DNA of 64,000 nt, from positions 62,001 through 126,000 of the forward strand of contig CM030938.1 in assembly GCA_018136815.1 (NCBI GenBank). The letters are read 5' to 3'. The notes beneath the pieces are model-generated. The model saw only the letters and a list, made by a program, of their open reading frames with translations, searched no databases and was not told where the DNA came from. Shown here in pieces: positions 9,285-18,937 of this stretch. The position numbers and the translations under genes were made by a program. The DNA comes from Isochrysis galbana (Eukaryota; Haptophyta; Isochrysidales; Isochrysidaceae). The stretch's first letter is position 1. Each line of letters starts with the position of its first letter.

Positions 9285-9614
9285 GCATCTCGAACATTGG
9301 CGACGGCCTTCATTCATCGGGAGCTTTCAGCATATGTGATGGCTTGCCAAGGCACCATGATTGACCAGGCAGACGTTAAGGTATTCACTCACGATGTGCT
9401 CGCATGGTGGGCATCGAACCACACCGACTTTCCGCATTGGGCGCAAGCTGCTAGAATAGCCCTATGCCTCAGCCCCAACTCGGCAGCATGTGAGCGCGTG
9501 TTTTCTCTCATGACCTGTATGTTTGGTCCTGAAAGGGCCCGCTCTCTATCAGATCAAGTGCAGGCGTCTGTGATGTTGCGCTACAACCGCAATGCGCGCC
9601 GCAACGAAGAATGA
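9285..9614 (+). mobile_element. hAT transposase C-terminal (dimerisation) remnant
   Basis: Plus-strand frame with DVLAWWASNHTDFPHWAQAA, then RIALCLSPNSAACERVFSLM, the hallmark hATC block (WW...FP....AR..L..s.NSA.ERVFS). It ends with a short charged tail and a TGA at 9612-9614. The DDE catalytic region is absent, so it is a 3' relic. The upstream part of the same frame (from 9102) has no hAT similarity that I can see. Confidence 0.8.
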
Positions 9615-10370
9615 CCGCGTGCTAATGTGTGAGCGTGTGGCTGAGGTGTGAGGCGTGAGATGTGTGTAGATGTGTATGTGTACGAGCCTATGTAATAATA
9701 CTATACTACAATACATGCTACAATGTTTACTATCTATCTATACCACGGGCGAGCAATAGCAATAGCAATAGCTGCCTTCCGGCCTTCCGGGAGGGCGGGG
9801 TGGCAGCTACATAAGTGCGCGACTAGACATTTAGGCATGTCTAATGGACATTTCATGGGACATTTGGGTGCAAAATTTGGATGTCCCGAGACATTTTTTT
9901 GGGACATTTGGGCAGAAAAAAGGGACATAACCGCCTACCCCTACCCCTGACCTTGACCCGGCAAGCGATAAAGAAATGGGAAAAGTCCGCGCTGAAGAAG
10001 AAGTGAATCCTCCACACCGTCTTGGGGGGTCGGGGAGAGGAAATTAAAGTCTTTCGGGGTCCCATGGCGAGGGCGAGGGGGGGCGGAGAAAAAAGAAGAA
10101 GAAAAAACCCGAACCTGAGGTTTCAGTCTCAATCTCTCCGCAGAAGGGTTGTGGGAGTGTGTCTCAGGATGCCCCAAAGGTACCCTGAAGAGAGGAAGGC
10201 TGGCGAAGGAGGAAGTCACGAGTGGTGGCACAAAGTGCCGTGGGAAGCAGCAAAGCAGCCATTTGCACTTGGCTGCTCCGGCAGTAGAGAGTTAAATCAG
10301 TTAGACGGTAGGATATATCAATGGTGATGTAGTAAGTAGAGAGACCGAGAGGGCGTGTCAGTGTCAGCGG
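9615..10370. other. Intergenic: GGGACATTT repeats
   Basis: No gene. Simple GT-rich and ATAGCAATAGCAATAGC repeats occur at 9630-9780. Between 9845 and 9930 a short unit, GGGACATTTGGG, recurs several times with variation. A CCCCGAACCTGAGGTTT-like block at about 10107-10123 resembles the 14.92 kb hAT end. Confidence 0.4.
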
Positions 10371-12017
10371 ATGGGTCGGCTGAGCGCCCGGCGACGTGTG
10401 CGGCCGTCGATGGCATGCTGGTGGCGACGCGGCATGTACGAGCGGCAGCGCCTGCTTCCGAAGGCGTCCCGCTCGATATCGCGAAGGATACGCAGGATTC
10501 TCCGGCCTGCCGCACTCACCGCCTCCCCGGCGCACCCAGATAAGCCGGCGGTAGCCATGGTGGAGGAGATGGAGAGTGACAGGATGGCGCGAGATGTGCA
10601 GGCAGTCTCTCCCGCTCCGCTGGAGCGAGCATCTCCCCCTCCGCCTGCGCCAGCTTTACCAGAACAGATTAATCGTAGGCCACGGCGCGTCCGGCGTACT
10701 GGGACCGGATTCTGTCACCCGCCGGATACTGCACCCATGCAGGTCCATTCTCTGCTTGTGGACGGGAAGCCAACGCCTGTCCATACTCTGCCTCTTCTTC
10801 CTCCAGCTGGCGAGCCGGGCCGGCGAAAAGAGAAGAAGCTCAGACCTGCCCTGGGCTTTGAGTACGGTCCTAGATTCACATGCCCTGTCGACACATTGTT
10901 GACGGTGCTGTTTTTTGTCCTCACAAAACATGAGAAGAAGGCATGGCGAAGAGAAGTGCCGCTTGCTGGATTTGACATCCCAGGCGATGCTTTAGAGAGG
11001 AAACATGCTGTAGCCAGGGCCACAGAGGCATGGCGAAACCTATTGCGTGCTCTGAAGCTCCATAAGCGTGGTAAGAGCGCGCCAGCCAAGCGTCTGTGGT
11101 ATGAATGTATGGTTCGCCAACAAAAGGAGTTGAACGAATCCGTGAAAGATGTGAGTCCGGATCAGATGTCAAATCACCGCGCGATAAAACACACAGCAGA
11201 ATGGGTCGAGTGCCGATGCCAGTGCCAATGTGAAAATTGCGCGGCCGGAAAGTGCAGCGCGTGTCCTACCTGTGGCTGTGACATCCACAGATTGATGGGG
11301 CACTGCTTTGGCCTAGCAGAGCAAATCTTCAATCATTTGGCACCTGACGGTATATCTTCGAGCCCGTTCCACCTCTGCACGAGGCCAGTGTGGTGTTGCG
11401 ATCACTGCACCTACCGCTTTACCGCGCATGCCCCACAGGCGCATGTGCCGCTTATGCTGACTGTTGCAGATATCGATGCGCTCCTTGCATCTCGGGTCCC
11501 CCCTGAAGTGGGTGCCCTCGTCGCTGCACACCTTCACAGCAATCGATATGATTATGGTCAGTGTCCGCAATGCGGGAAAGGCCAGCTGCTCTTCCGCCCT
11601 GATGTGCTCAATTTTCCGGCATTACTACTCGTCGAGCTCGGCCGCCCGCTGTGCAATGATGCCGGTGCCCGCACGGATCGCCTTCCTTGGCGCCTTGCCC
11701 TTGAGCCAGAGATGACTCTGCACATGCCGATGCGGTTGAGTGCAGAGAAAATCGCCAGTGATGTGCTCGGAGAATCTCAACCTGTGATATATGACGCCGT
11801 TGCAGTGGTCTATAACGACGCCAGCCACTGGTGGGCCGAAGTTTTGAGCCGCACCCATTTTCGGAAGGATGCTCATGGGAAGCAAGGCAGCTATCGGTAT
11901 GATGGTCTAGAAGCAAGAGGCGCATTGCGATATATTGGCAAAGGCCCAGTCTTAGCACGCACCTCTGAACCGAGGTACATGTCTCTCGTTTGGTATCGTG
12001 CACGAAGGCGGCATTAG
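10371..12017 (+). CDS. USP-like cysteine peptidase (putative deubiquitinase)
   Basis: The frame encodes 548 aa, with a more likely start at the ATG at 10557 (residue 63) because the preceding part is Arg-rich and poorly protein-like. A Cys box (FTCPVDTLLTVLFF, Cys171) and a His box (NDASHWWAEV, His486, followed by YRYDGL) match the papain-like USP/UCH fold in order and spacing. Between them are a Cys cluster at 281-303 (alternating CxCxC) and two CxxC pairs (CCDHC 342-346, CPQC 398-401), as expected for a zinc-bearing fingers subdomain. If active it would cleave ubiquitin or a ubiquitin-like modifier. USP-like and Cys-cluster proteins also travel with some eukaryotic transposons, so it could be a domesticated or mobile gene. 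Nuclear or cytosolic; no signal peptide or TM. Function is inferred from motifs only. Confidence 0.6.
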   Translation: MGRLSARRRVRPSMACWWRRGMYERQRLLPKASRSISRRIRRILRPAALTASPAHPDKPAVAMVEEMESDRMARDVQAVSPAPLERASPPPPAPALPEQINRRPRRVRRTGTGFCHPPDTAPMQVHSLLVDGKPTPVHTLPLLPPAGEPGRRKEKKLRPALGFEYGPRFTCPVDTLLTVLFFVLTKHEKKAWRREVPLAGFDIPGDALERKHAVARATEAWRNLLRALKLHKRGKSAPAKRLWYECMVRQQKELNESVKDVSPDQMSNHRAIKHTAEWVECRCQCQCENCAAGKCSACPTCGCDIHRLMGHCFGLAEQIFNHLAPDGISSSPFHLCTRPVWCCDHCTYRFTAHAPQAHVPLMLTVADIDALLASRVPPEVGALVAAHLHSNRYDYGQCPQCGKGQLLFRPDVLNFPALLLVELGRPLCNDAGARTDRLPWRLALEPEMTLHMPMRLSAEKIASDVLGESQPVIYDAVAVVYNDASHWWAEVLSRTHFRKDAHGKQGSYRYDGLEARGALRYIGKGPVLARTSEPRYMSLVWYRARRRH

Positions 12018-12413
12018 CATTAACCTGCATGGTTAGCTCTGTGAAGGGCTATCTTCCCGCCCAATCACAAATTAGTGTGGCAATTTTGTTGAAGGCGCCG
12101 ATCGTCAGCACTGCGATCGTCTACGTACGCAGCAAGAAGCCCACCAATACTCCATATTAAGTCGCCTAAGCCCTCGCGCGATTCCATGTAAGTGTTACCT
12201 TAACTTCAAGTCTAAACGATTTGACTTGGCTTGGCTTTTGTGCCTCCGATGAAAATGCATGACGCCTCGGGCATGCGTTAGGGTCTTAGTGCCGCTTGGT
12301 CTTGCTCTGGGCGGCGAGAGCTGTAGACAAAAAAGATTTTGATGCAATGAAAGGAAGAAAACAACTCAATTGAGCCCACGAATGATTTTTAGCGCTACAA
12401 CGCATCATGGCTG
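12018..12413. other. Intergenic between convergent genes
   Basis: About 400 bp between the 3' ends of the USP-like gene and the methyltransferase gene. AT content rises in the middle. No repeat or RNA gene is recognised; it presumably holds both 3' UTRs. Confidence 0.4.
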
Positions 12414-13436
12414 TCAAGTCAACATCGCCACTAAATTCTCCAAGACAATCCCAGCGCCACCTGTTGCGCTCTTGAGAGAGACGTACTCTTCCAGCCCAGC
12501 TTCCCGCACTGCGGCATGCGCAGCAGTCCCTCCTTGAAGTCTTTTTGCGACAATGAGTCGGTTCTTCGGAGTATGCTGTGGTGCCACGAACTCGCAGGCA
12601 GTCACTTTGTAGCCATTTGCTCGCAAGAGCGCGATACGCATCGCGTCAGTTATCAATCCGGCAGCATCGGTGCGGAGGTTTGGCATCCAATGAATTAGTC
12701 CCAGGGGGTGAGGGCTCCCGCCCTTTCTATCGGCGAGCTCGCTCCATTTTCGTGATAACTCTGCTTGGCAACAAGGCGCGACCGCAATGACCGCGGCCTT
12801 TGAGCGCAAACCCTGCGCGAGCGCCAAATCGGTCGCCGTGTCGCAGGCATGCAGGGCAACAGCACAATGCGGCGGTCCGGCATGTGTGGCTGACGGGAAA
12901 GCTCTGGCGTATTCATCCGCCCAGTCCCCAACGTCTTGGAGGTCGCATCCCCTGTACCGAACCATATGATCGAACCCGAGAATGTGCGCCCGTTCTTGCG
13001 CCTTTAATAAGCGCTTCACGTCGCGGTCCACAGCTAAAATGTGCGCTGACCTTTGCCATCGGTGCGACGCGGCGTACGCGAGGAGCAGCGACAGGTGGCT
13101 CTGACCGGCAGCGTACTCGACGATTCTCATAGGCCGTTTCGTTGAGCGGCTCGTATGCAGCGACAATTCGCGCTCCATCTCGAGCACCAGATGATTGATC
13201 TGTGTGAACTTCCGCACAGCCTCTGATCCGATGCGGCCGTCTGCACCCATCAAGCCCAAGACCCTGAGAAGCGGCGGCGCGCCTGTCTTGTCGGGCGAGA
13301 GCGGGAGGTCCTTGCCTCCACAGAGCGTGCGAAGCCGCTCTGGTGTCCAGTAGCGGGAGCATTTCTCGGCGAGGCTGGCCGCATGGCGCGAGGCGAGCAT
13401 GCCGATCGCGCTCGCTCCCGACGCCGACACACGCAC
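12414..13436 (-). CDS. Class I SAM-dependent methyltransferase (Methyltransf_32-like)
   Basis: 340 aa. A pre-domain helix (FTQINHLVLEMEREL) leads into motif I (IVEYAAGQSHLSLLLAYAAS, in place of DxGxGxG-LS), then an acidic motif II end (ILAVDRDV) and the block VALHACDTATDLALAQGL followed by VIAVAPCCQAEL. The LHACD...T and APCCQ signatures are those of the Methyltransf_32 group (METTL25/GSTCD-like and bacterial relatives). Motif I has Y and A where many enzymes have D and G, but this is common in the group. The substrate is unknown; RNA or a small molecule is plausible. The start at 13436 (MRVSASGASAIGMLAS) could be part of a short targeting peptide. Convergent with the USP-like gene. Confidence 0.75.
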   Translation of the reverse strand: MRVSASGASAIGMLASRHAASLAEKCSRYWTPERLRTLCGGKDLPLSPDKTGAPPLLRVLGLMGADGRIGSEAVRKFTQINHLVLEMERELSLHTSRSTKRPMRIVEYAAGQSHLSLLLAYAASHRWQRSAHILAVDRDVKRLLKAQERAHILGFDHMVRYRGCDLQDVGDWADEYARAFPSATHAGPPHCAVALHACDTATDLALAQGLRSKAAVIAVAPCCQAELSRKWSELADRKGGSPHPLGLIHWMPNLRTDAAGLITDAMRIALLRANGYKVTACEFVAPQHTPKNRLIVAKRLQGGTAAHAAVREAGLEEYVSLKSATGGAGIVLENLVAMLT

Positions 13437-13717
13437 GGAAAGCCGGCCACACGTGGAAAGAGCTGCCAGCGAAAAAATACTCTGTGTGGAGAAGTAGTCG
13501 GCCCCCTACTGTACTGGCGGAGCAAGCTAGTGTCAAAGATACAAGATGCTTCCTAGCTAGACTGTAAAGCAGTAAAGCAGTGGTCCAAAAGAAAAGGAAC
13601 CCGAAGTTGCACGTTCCTGACTCTTGAGCCCCATGACCCATGACGCACTGGCGCCCCAGGATGTGCCCGTCGTCCCATGAGAAGTTAACGATGAGTCCCA
13701 CACCCGGATGCCCCGTC

Positions 13718-13805
13718 AGGTCTCAGGTCATCAGGTCTTGGCGACCTGATACCTGATATCAGGTGATAGCAGGACCTGATATGAGGCTGATATGATATCA
13801 GGTGG
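13718..13805. repeat. Cluster of overlapping CCTGATATCAGG palindromes
   Basis: The motif CCTGATATCAGG (self-complementary) and partial copies CAGGTC, ACCTGATACC, GACCTGATATGAGG and GATATCAGGTGG follow each other within 88 bp. The cluster could form several alternative hairpins or bind a dimeric factor. Confidence 0.5.
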
Positions 13806-14161
13806 TCCATCACTAATATTATAATATTGTAATGAGCGATTCTAAGGTTAGGCACATCGTATGAGGAAATGGACTACGTCTAGAAGCGGAGAGGGGGCTC
13901 GTGTGGAAGCAAGGATGGCTCAACAGTGCAACAGCTTTTGATGGTTTGGCACTATTGCAATTGATAGCTCTTATCAGAGCTATCAATAGTGATTTTAACT
14001 ACTTATACTAATACTAACACTTCAAGTGTTTATAACTCTAAACTAAGTAGTAGTAGTAGTAGAAGTAGTAGCGCCGTGAGTGTAAATGTAAGCAACAAAC
14101 AATAAGGCGCACCGGACACCGGACAAGCACGAACGAAGGGAAACCTGCGCGTCGTGACGCA

Positions 14162-14205
14162 ACGGTCGCTCTATTACACACTCACACTCACACTCACACT
14201 CACAT
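14162..14205. repeat. (CTCACA)n microsatellite
   Basis: About six tandem copies of a 6-bp unit just downstream of the hAT-related frame on the minus strand. Confidence 0.7.
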
Positions 14206-14235
14206 AGCCATGGAGCATAGAGAATAGAGGACTTA

Positions 14236-14949
14236 TTAGGACGCATTCTCTGAGTCAGAAACCTCATCTTCGGGCTCATCCGGGATCATGTCGAGCTCCC
14301 AAGGCAAAACGCTACTGCTGAACTCCTCGAGCTGGTCTTTCATGAGCAAATTGGTATGAGAGCGCACGAGCCGCTCGACAGTGCGCTGACCGAGCCTATT
14401 ACGCTTCTTCGAATGGATCCACCCCTCAACGGACCAAGAATGCTCGCAGCCCGAGGCCGAACAGTTGATTGCCACAAGACGCATCACCGCCCATTGAAGA
14501 TGAGGCCACGGGTGCATGTAGACTTTGGCCCACTTGTACGAGGCCATTGTCTTGGCGTGCTCTGAGAAGGCGTATTGCTCGTTCAGGTCGAAAGAGCCAC
14601 ACAGAAGTGCTTCTTCGTAGTCGGCATACTCACTAACAAGGAGCGCGTACGGATGCTCTGGGGTTTGCATTTGCTTCAGGACCGCGCGCACTTCACTTTT
14701 CTCAGACGCAGTCATATCACGGCGGCAAAACTCGGGCTCAAAGCGGTATGCTGCCGTCATGACAGGCACGTGGAAATATTCCCATCGAGCCATGAAGAGG
14801 TCGTGGAGTTTCTTCCTGATGGACTCTTGCAGCCCCTCGATTGGAGAGCGATAGAAGGCATCGAGCTGGAGAAGATAACCATATACCTTGCCTAGCGTAG
14901 CGCTAGTTTTGAGAGGGTGCAACCTCAGGTTTGGTTGTTTTTTTCGCAA
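14236..14949 (-). mobile_element. hAT-type transposase, C-terminal half
   Basis: Open frame of 237 aa. The central part (KLHDLFMARWEYFHVPVMTA) and the end (QWAVMRLVAINCSASGCEHS, WSVEGWIHSKKRNRL, then a TVERLVRSHTNLLM block) match the helical and hATC regions of hAT/DUF659-type transposases. The N-terminal zinc finger and first catalytic Asp are missing. The acidic tail ends at a stop at 14236-14238. The apparent start lies in a poly-A/T junction that carries NLRLHPL, a peptide also seen as NLELHPL at 20.64 kb, so the 5' end is a repeat junction. Confidence 0.75.
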
Positions 14950-15211
14950 GTGCCCCCCATGTGGACGGTATAAGTTCTACTTAAAGGACCCCCTTTTTTA
15001 CAGTACAAACGTGCAGCAAGGCGATTTGACCGTAGAAAAGGGGACATCGCAGCCGTACCGCCCGATGCGCCACCCGCGCGTGCCGCCGCTCGCGCGACCG
15101 CGGATGAGCGCGGCGGCCTCCAGCGCGCGCGTGTTCCATCGGCGGATGAGCGAGGTGGAAACGCGCGGTCCGAGCGGCTTCTTCAGCATGCCGCACGGCC
15201 TCTCTCGCGAC

Positions 15212-15370
15212 ATCGGGGTGGTCTTCGCGCTGTTTATTCTTCTCCTCTTGGTACTGTGGAAGACAAAGTATTTTCGCTTTTACAAGACGGAGAAAATGAA
15301 ACTGACCTTCGATGCGGAGGCGATATTGAAACGGGAGGCACAAACGAAACACAAGACGTCTTCCGCTTGA
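15212..15370 (+). pseudogene. Small membrane protein family, second TM plus tail (copy B)
   Basis: Encodes IGVVFALFILLLLVLWKTKY, then FRFYKTEKMKLTFDAEAILK and the KHKTSSA end: one strong membrane helix followed by a basic, charged tail. It matches copy C at 20757-21078 almost exactly from GVVFAL onwards. Upstream, in the same frame, an Arg/Pro/Ser-rich stretch replaces the first membrane segment, so this is a chimeric or truncated copy. Confidence 0.6.
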
Positions 15371-16405
15371 TGGGTCCCCGTGTTTATGTTTGTCTGCGCG
15401 CGGTCAACATGAACGCGAGGGACCCGGCTAGGCGGCTGTTGGGGCTGGCAAGCATCTAAGAGATCCTTGGCCGGAGACGATGACATTCCAGGAGCACTGC
15501 GGAGCCGAGGGGTCGTGAAAGCGAGTGCGATCGCGCTCCGGGGCACAATGGCGGTCGCCGCTGAAAGCACCGCCGGCACAATGACGATCACCATTGCAGC
15601 CTTTGAGCTACATGCATCGCATGGCAAACACAACGCAGCGGAGCGTTGCTCCGGTACACCACTTGCGCGACCGGTGAAAGTTTGGTATAGCTGGCTAGCG
15701 AGCGACTCGCTTTGAGCTACGTCGTCACGACGTCAAGCAGTCAAAAGAAAACAAAATATCACCTGGCCCTCTTTTGACGGAACGCGAGACTTCCATGCTC
15801 TGCCAAACCGGAGGGAAGGGATACCAAATGAAGGCAAGCCGCCTCGCACCTCCTAAAGGGGAAGAAACCAAAGGAAAGGGAGACCAAATGAAGGCAAGCC
15901 GCCTCCAACCTCCAAGCAACAGCAACGGGCTCGTCCCCGCCTCCATCCCCGTCGCCGTAGGCCTCCCGATCGCACCGGTCGTCACCCAACGCAAGGTTAA
16001 GGTCGACCCACACACGCAAGCCCTCGACTCTCGCAACCCTTGAGCGTCAAAAACAGAAAACACCGCTCTTCGACCCTCGCGAGGGGCCCCAAAGAGGTTC
16101 TTGGCAGGGCGGCCAACTTTTCGTCGAAAAGCTCGCCGAAAACCTCCACGAAAACCCGACCAAAATTTTTCTCACACTTGACCGACAACTTTTCTCACAC
16201 ACTAGACTCCGCCCCGAACAAAACCTTGTCCACCGCTTACTCTAGGGCTGGATCCTTGCATGGACCCCGAGAGCCTCGCGCAAAGCCAGGACGGTGTCGC
16301 GGACAAGTAATTCCTCCCAAAATGAGTGTATCACGGCAGAACCTTTCTGCGGCGTTTGCGCAAGCTCTGGTGCTCCTCCAGCAAAGCGGACACCAAAGAG
16401 CACAA
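15371..16405. other. Intergenic: LINE 3'-end motif and short duplication
   Basis: No gene supported. At 15757-15790 a CCTGGCCCTCTTTTGACGG block matches the presumed LINE 3' end (see 23818). At 15820-15915 a 23-bp string beginning ACCAAATGAAGGCAAGCCGC occurs twice 60 bp apart. Confidence 0.45.
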
Positions 16406-18937
16406 TCAAGCTCGCCTAGCGATTGGCGCGACCAACTGCGGTTCGTTTGGGGTTGGTGAGGTCACACGGGACACAAGTATTGGCGGCTGCGAATGCGACG
16501 GAGTCGGGCTGCTCCGATTCGGGCTACTTCTATTGCTGTTGCTATTGCCTCGCTCAGCAAAAGCGAACATCGTCGGGGAGGGCGACCGGAGCAGCCTGCC
16601 GTCGTATGAGCGATCCCAGTCTCCCTTGGATAACGTCGAGGGTGCAATCAGCAAGTTGCGACTGCTTCCAAGACCTGAAGGAGACCGACCTGGCAGTGTC
16701 TTCGGTGGTGGGCCTTCTATTTCAACAAGCTTCACCATTCGCTTTGATGAGGAGTGGACAATCGAATGCCGACGCGGTGGCGGGTTGGCAAAACTTGGGT
16801 CCAATGCAGTATACGTCGCTTGAAGGGTCACGCCAAATTTCGCTGCTGTCTGCGAGTACGGGTCATCCTCCGGCGAGGGCGCATTGCCCCGTGAGCGGTC
16901 TCGGGCTCCCATCGGCGCTTCCTTTGGCACAAGCTGGTTGGGCGGATGGCTCGCTTTCTTCGTCAGAGCATACATTGGCTTCATATTTGGGCACGCGTCG
17001 AAGAAGGCGCCAAAGTCACGTTGCATCACAACGAGAACTTTGCACTCTTCAGAGCATGTCGCAGTGGCCGAGCGTCGATGACGCCCAGCCCTCATCGCCA
17101 ACTCGCCAAACCACGGCCGTTCGGCGCACATTGCATTGCACTGACCCACCATGCGGTGACCAGAGGGGATCAACTGGCCGTCACGCCGCGATGCGGCAGC
17201 AGACCCAACACCGCCCCATCCAACCTCCCAAGCTTCTTGAAGCACATCGCGATGTACTACTTCCTTTTCCGCCTCGCAACGACGCCGGCTGCGATCCCTC
17301 CTCTCCTCAATAACCNNNNNNNNNNNNNNNNNNNNNNNNNNNNNNNNNNNNNNNNNNNNNNNNNNNNNNNNNNNNNNNNNNNNNNNNNNNNNNNNNNNNN
17401 NNNNNNNNNNNNNNNTACTGCTGGATCGTGCGCCGTCCGTAAAGACAACGGTGTTGCGCTCGCGCACTTGCGAGAGCAAGTTGTCGGGCATCTGCATAGA
17501 CGCGAGAGTGTCGTGCTGTATCACATTCTCTTGGATCACACCCTTCGAGTGGAGTGAGAGGCAGAGAGAGCCACCGTGTGAGTCGCGGATCGTGTTGCCG
17601 GTAACGCGCGAGGCGCCGCCCCGACCAATCGCAATGCCCGCCATCTGATTCGCGAAAATCTCATTGTCGCGCACGACACCCTGACCGTTCTCGCAGACGA
17701 GCACGCCCGAGTCGAGCCCGTGGTGGATCCGGTTGTTGTGCACGATCGGGTCACCCTCCTTGAGGATGGCTACGCCGGCGCGCCGGTTGTCTGAGATATC
17801 ATTGCCCTCAATCTTGCCACGTCCTTTTTCGGAAACGAGGACGCCCGAGTCGTAGCCCGAGTGGATCATGTTGCCGCGCACGTGCGGGTTGGCACCGGAG
17901 AGAACAGCAATGCCCGCCCGCCCGTTGCGGCAGATCTCATTGTCGGCGATGACCGCGTAAGCGCAGTCGCAAACCAGGACTCCCACCCCCTTGGCATCGG
18001 AGATGAGGTTGTGTGTAATGAAGCCGCGCGAGTCGAGGCCCTGCACGACGACGGCGTGGCCGGTGGAGGAGGAAACGGCGCACTCGTCGAGCACAAGCTT
18101 TGCTCCGCTCTTGACCAGCACGGCCCCAGTCATCGCCGGGTTCGTCACGTTGGACTGCTGCTTGAGGGTGAGGTTGGCCACCCGGCACACCATCATTTGC
18201 GAGACCTGCGATTGAGCCAGAGAGGGTACCGAGGTGAGTGGGCCAGTATTCTTCCCCCGGCGGATGTTGCCAACGGATTGGCGGCGCACCTCGATCGCGG
18301 GGCTGTTCATGCCGACGAGCACCGCGGCGCAAACGCCGCCCACTCCCAAGATCTCGACCGGTTTGTCGATGACCACGTGCTCAAAATAGATGCCCGGCTG
18401 GACCTGGATCTTATCGTAGGGCTTGCAGCAGAGGAGCGCCGCGTTGATCGAGCGGAAGACGCCAGGCACGCAGCTGTCCACATCGACCACGTGCGTCGCC
18501 CACCGCGTGGGCGGCGGCGCTGGGAGCGAGCTCACAATGTTCAGGGCAAACTTGCGGAGCTTCTGCTGCGCATAGCTGCGCGAGCGCGTGCGCGTCGTCG
18601 TCGAGGTGCTCGAAAACATCGAGGGCTTGGGCATGGGGGCGGCGCAGGCGGCGAGCGTGCGCCAGCCGTGGCTCCAGGCAGTGCGTAGCCGGAACTCCTC
18701 TTTCCACGAGAAGGGCACGCCAAGAGCGCGCGGGCGGTGGGTGCGGAGGAAGACGTGATGCCAGAGGTCGTCATCAACCATCCGGCGCAGCGCGGTGCTG
18801 GTGGCCTCGAGCCGGCAGAGCTCGGTCGCACCAATGGCCGACTGCTGCAGTACGTGCGTGAGCACGTCTGATGGCAGCGAGAGCAGCCACGGCGCCGAGG
18901 AGCACGAGGAGGCCACCGTCGATGGGGCGCCCATCAC
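16406..18937 (-). CDS. F-box protein with right-handed beta-helix (FBXO11-like)
   Basis: N-terminal F-box near residues 17-68 (WLLSLPSDVLTHVLQQSAIG ... LWHHVFL) is followed by a parallel beta-helix of at least twelve PbH1-type turns between about residues 150 and 500, with repeated G-x-V/I-L and N-x-I words (GVLVCDCAYAVIADNEI, AGIAVLSGANPHVRGNMI). The layout matches FBXO11-like substrate adaptors of SCF ubiquitin ligases. The F-box would bind Skp1 and the beta-helix would hold substrate. A 100-N gap (17316-17415) cuts the frame after about residue 507. Beyond it the frame stays open but turns into Ser/Pro/Arg-rich sequence, and the first 120 or so residues after the gap look non-coding, so an intron there is likely. 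The start is at 18937 (MMGAPSTV); a CT/C-rich leader precedes it. The C-terminal extent is uncertain. Confidence 0.75.
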   Translation of the reverse strand: MMGAPSTVASSCSSAPWLLSLPSDVLTHVLQQSAIGATELCRLEATSTALRRMVDDDLWHHVFLRTHRPRALGVPFSWKEEFRLRTAWSHGWRTLAACAAPMPKPSMFSSTSTTTRTRSRSYAQQKLRKFALNIVSSLPAPPPTRWATHVVDVDSCVPGVFRSINAALLCCKPYDKIQVQPGIYFEHVVIDKPVEILGVGGVCAAVLVGMNSPAIEVRRQSVGNIRRGKNTGPLTSVPSLAQSQVSQMMVCRVANLTLKQQSNVTNPAMTGAVLVKSGAKLVLDECAVSSSTGHAVVVQGLDSRGFITHNLISDAKGVGVLVCDCAYAVIADNEICRNGRAGIAVLSGANPHVRGNMIHSGYDSGVLVSEKGRGKIEGNDISDNRRAGVAILKEGDPIVHNNRIHHGLDSGVLVCENGQGVVRDNEIFANQMAGIAIGRGGASRVTGNTIRDSHGGSLCLSLHSKGVIQENVIQHDTLASMQMPDNLLSQVRERNTVVFTDGARSSSXXXXXXXXXXXXXXXXXXXXXXXXXXXXXXXXXXVIEERRDRSRRRCEAEKEVVHRDVLQEAWEVGWGGVGSAAASRRDGQLIPSGHRMVGQCNAMCAERPWFGELAMRAGRHRRSATATCSEECKVLVVMQRDFGAFFDACPNMKPMYALTKKASHPPNQLVPKEAPMGARDRSRGNAPSPEDDPYSQTAAKFGVTLQATYTALDPSFANPPPRRHSIVHSSSKRMVKLVEIEGPPPKTLPGRSPSGLGSSRNLLIAPSTLSKGDWDRSYDGRLLRSPSPTMFAFAERGNSNSNRSSPNRSSPTPSHSQPPILVSRVTSPTPNEPQLVAPIARRA
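17316..17415. other. Assembly gap (100 N)
   Basis: Exactly 100 N, which is a conventional size, so the true length is unknown. It lies inside the F-box/beta-helix gene. Confidence 0.99.

Larger units (their letters stand above)
13437..14235. other. Intergenic: palindromic CCTGATATCAGG repeats
   Basis: No gene. Between 13718 and 13805 the word ACCTGATATCAGGT and its halves recur in both orientations. From 13810 to 14060 the sequence is AT-rich with GTAGTAGTAGTAGTAG, and at 14162-14205 there is a (CTCACA)n microsatellite. Confidence 0.5.

Noticed and set aside
13718-13805. CRISPR-like array
   Set aside because: Repeats overlap and are palindromic, with no regular spacers; the genome is eukaryotic.
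17861-18688. 275-aa plus-strand ORF (GTG- and Arg/His-rich)
   Set aside because: Antisense shadow of the beta-helix repeats.
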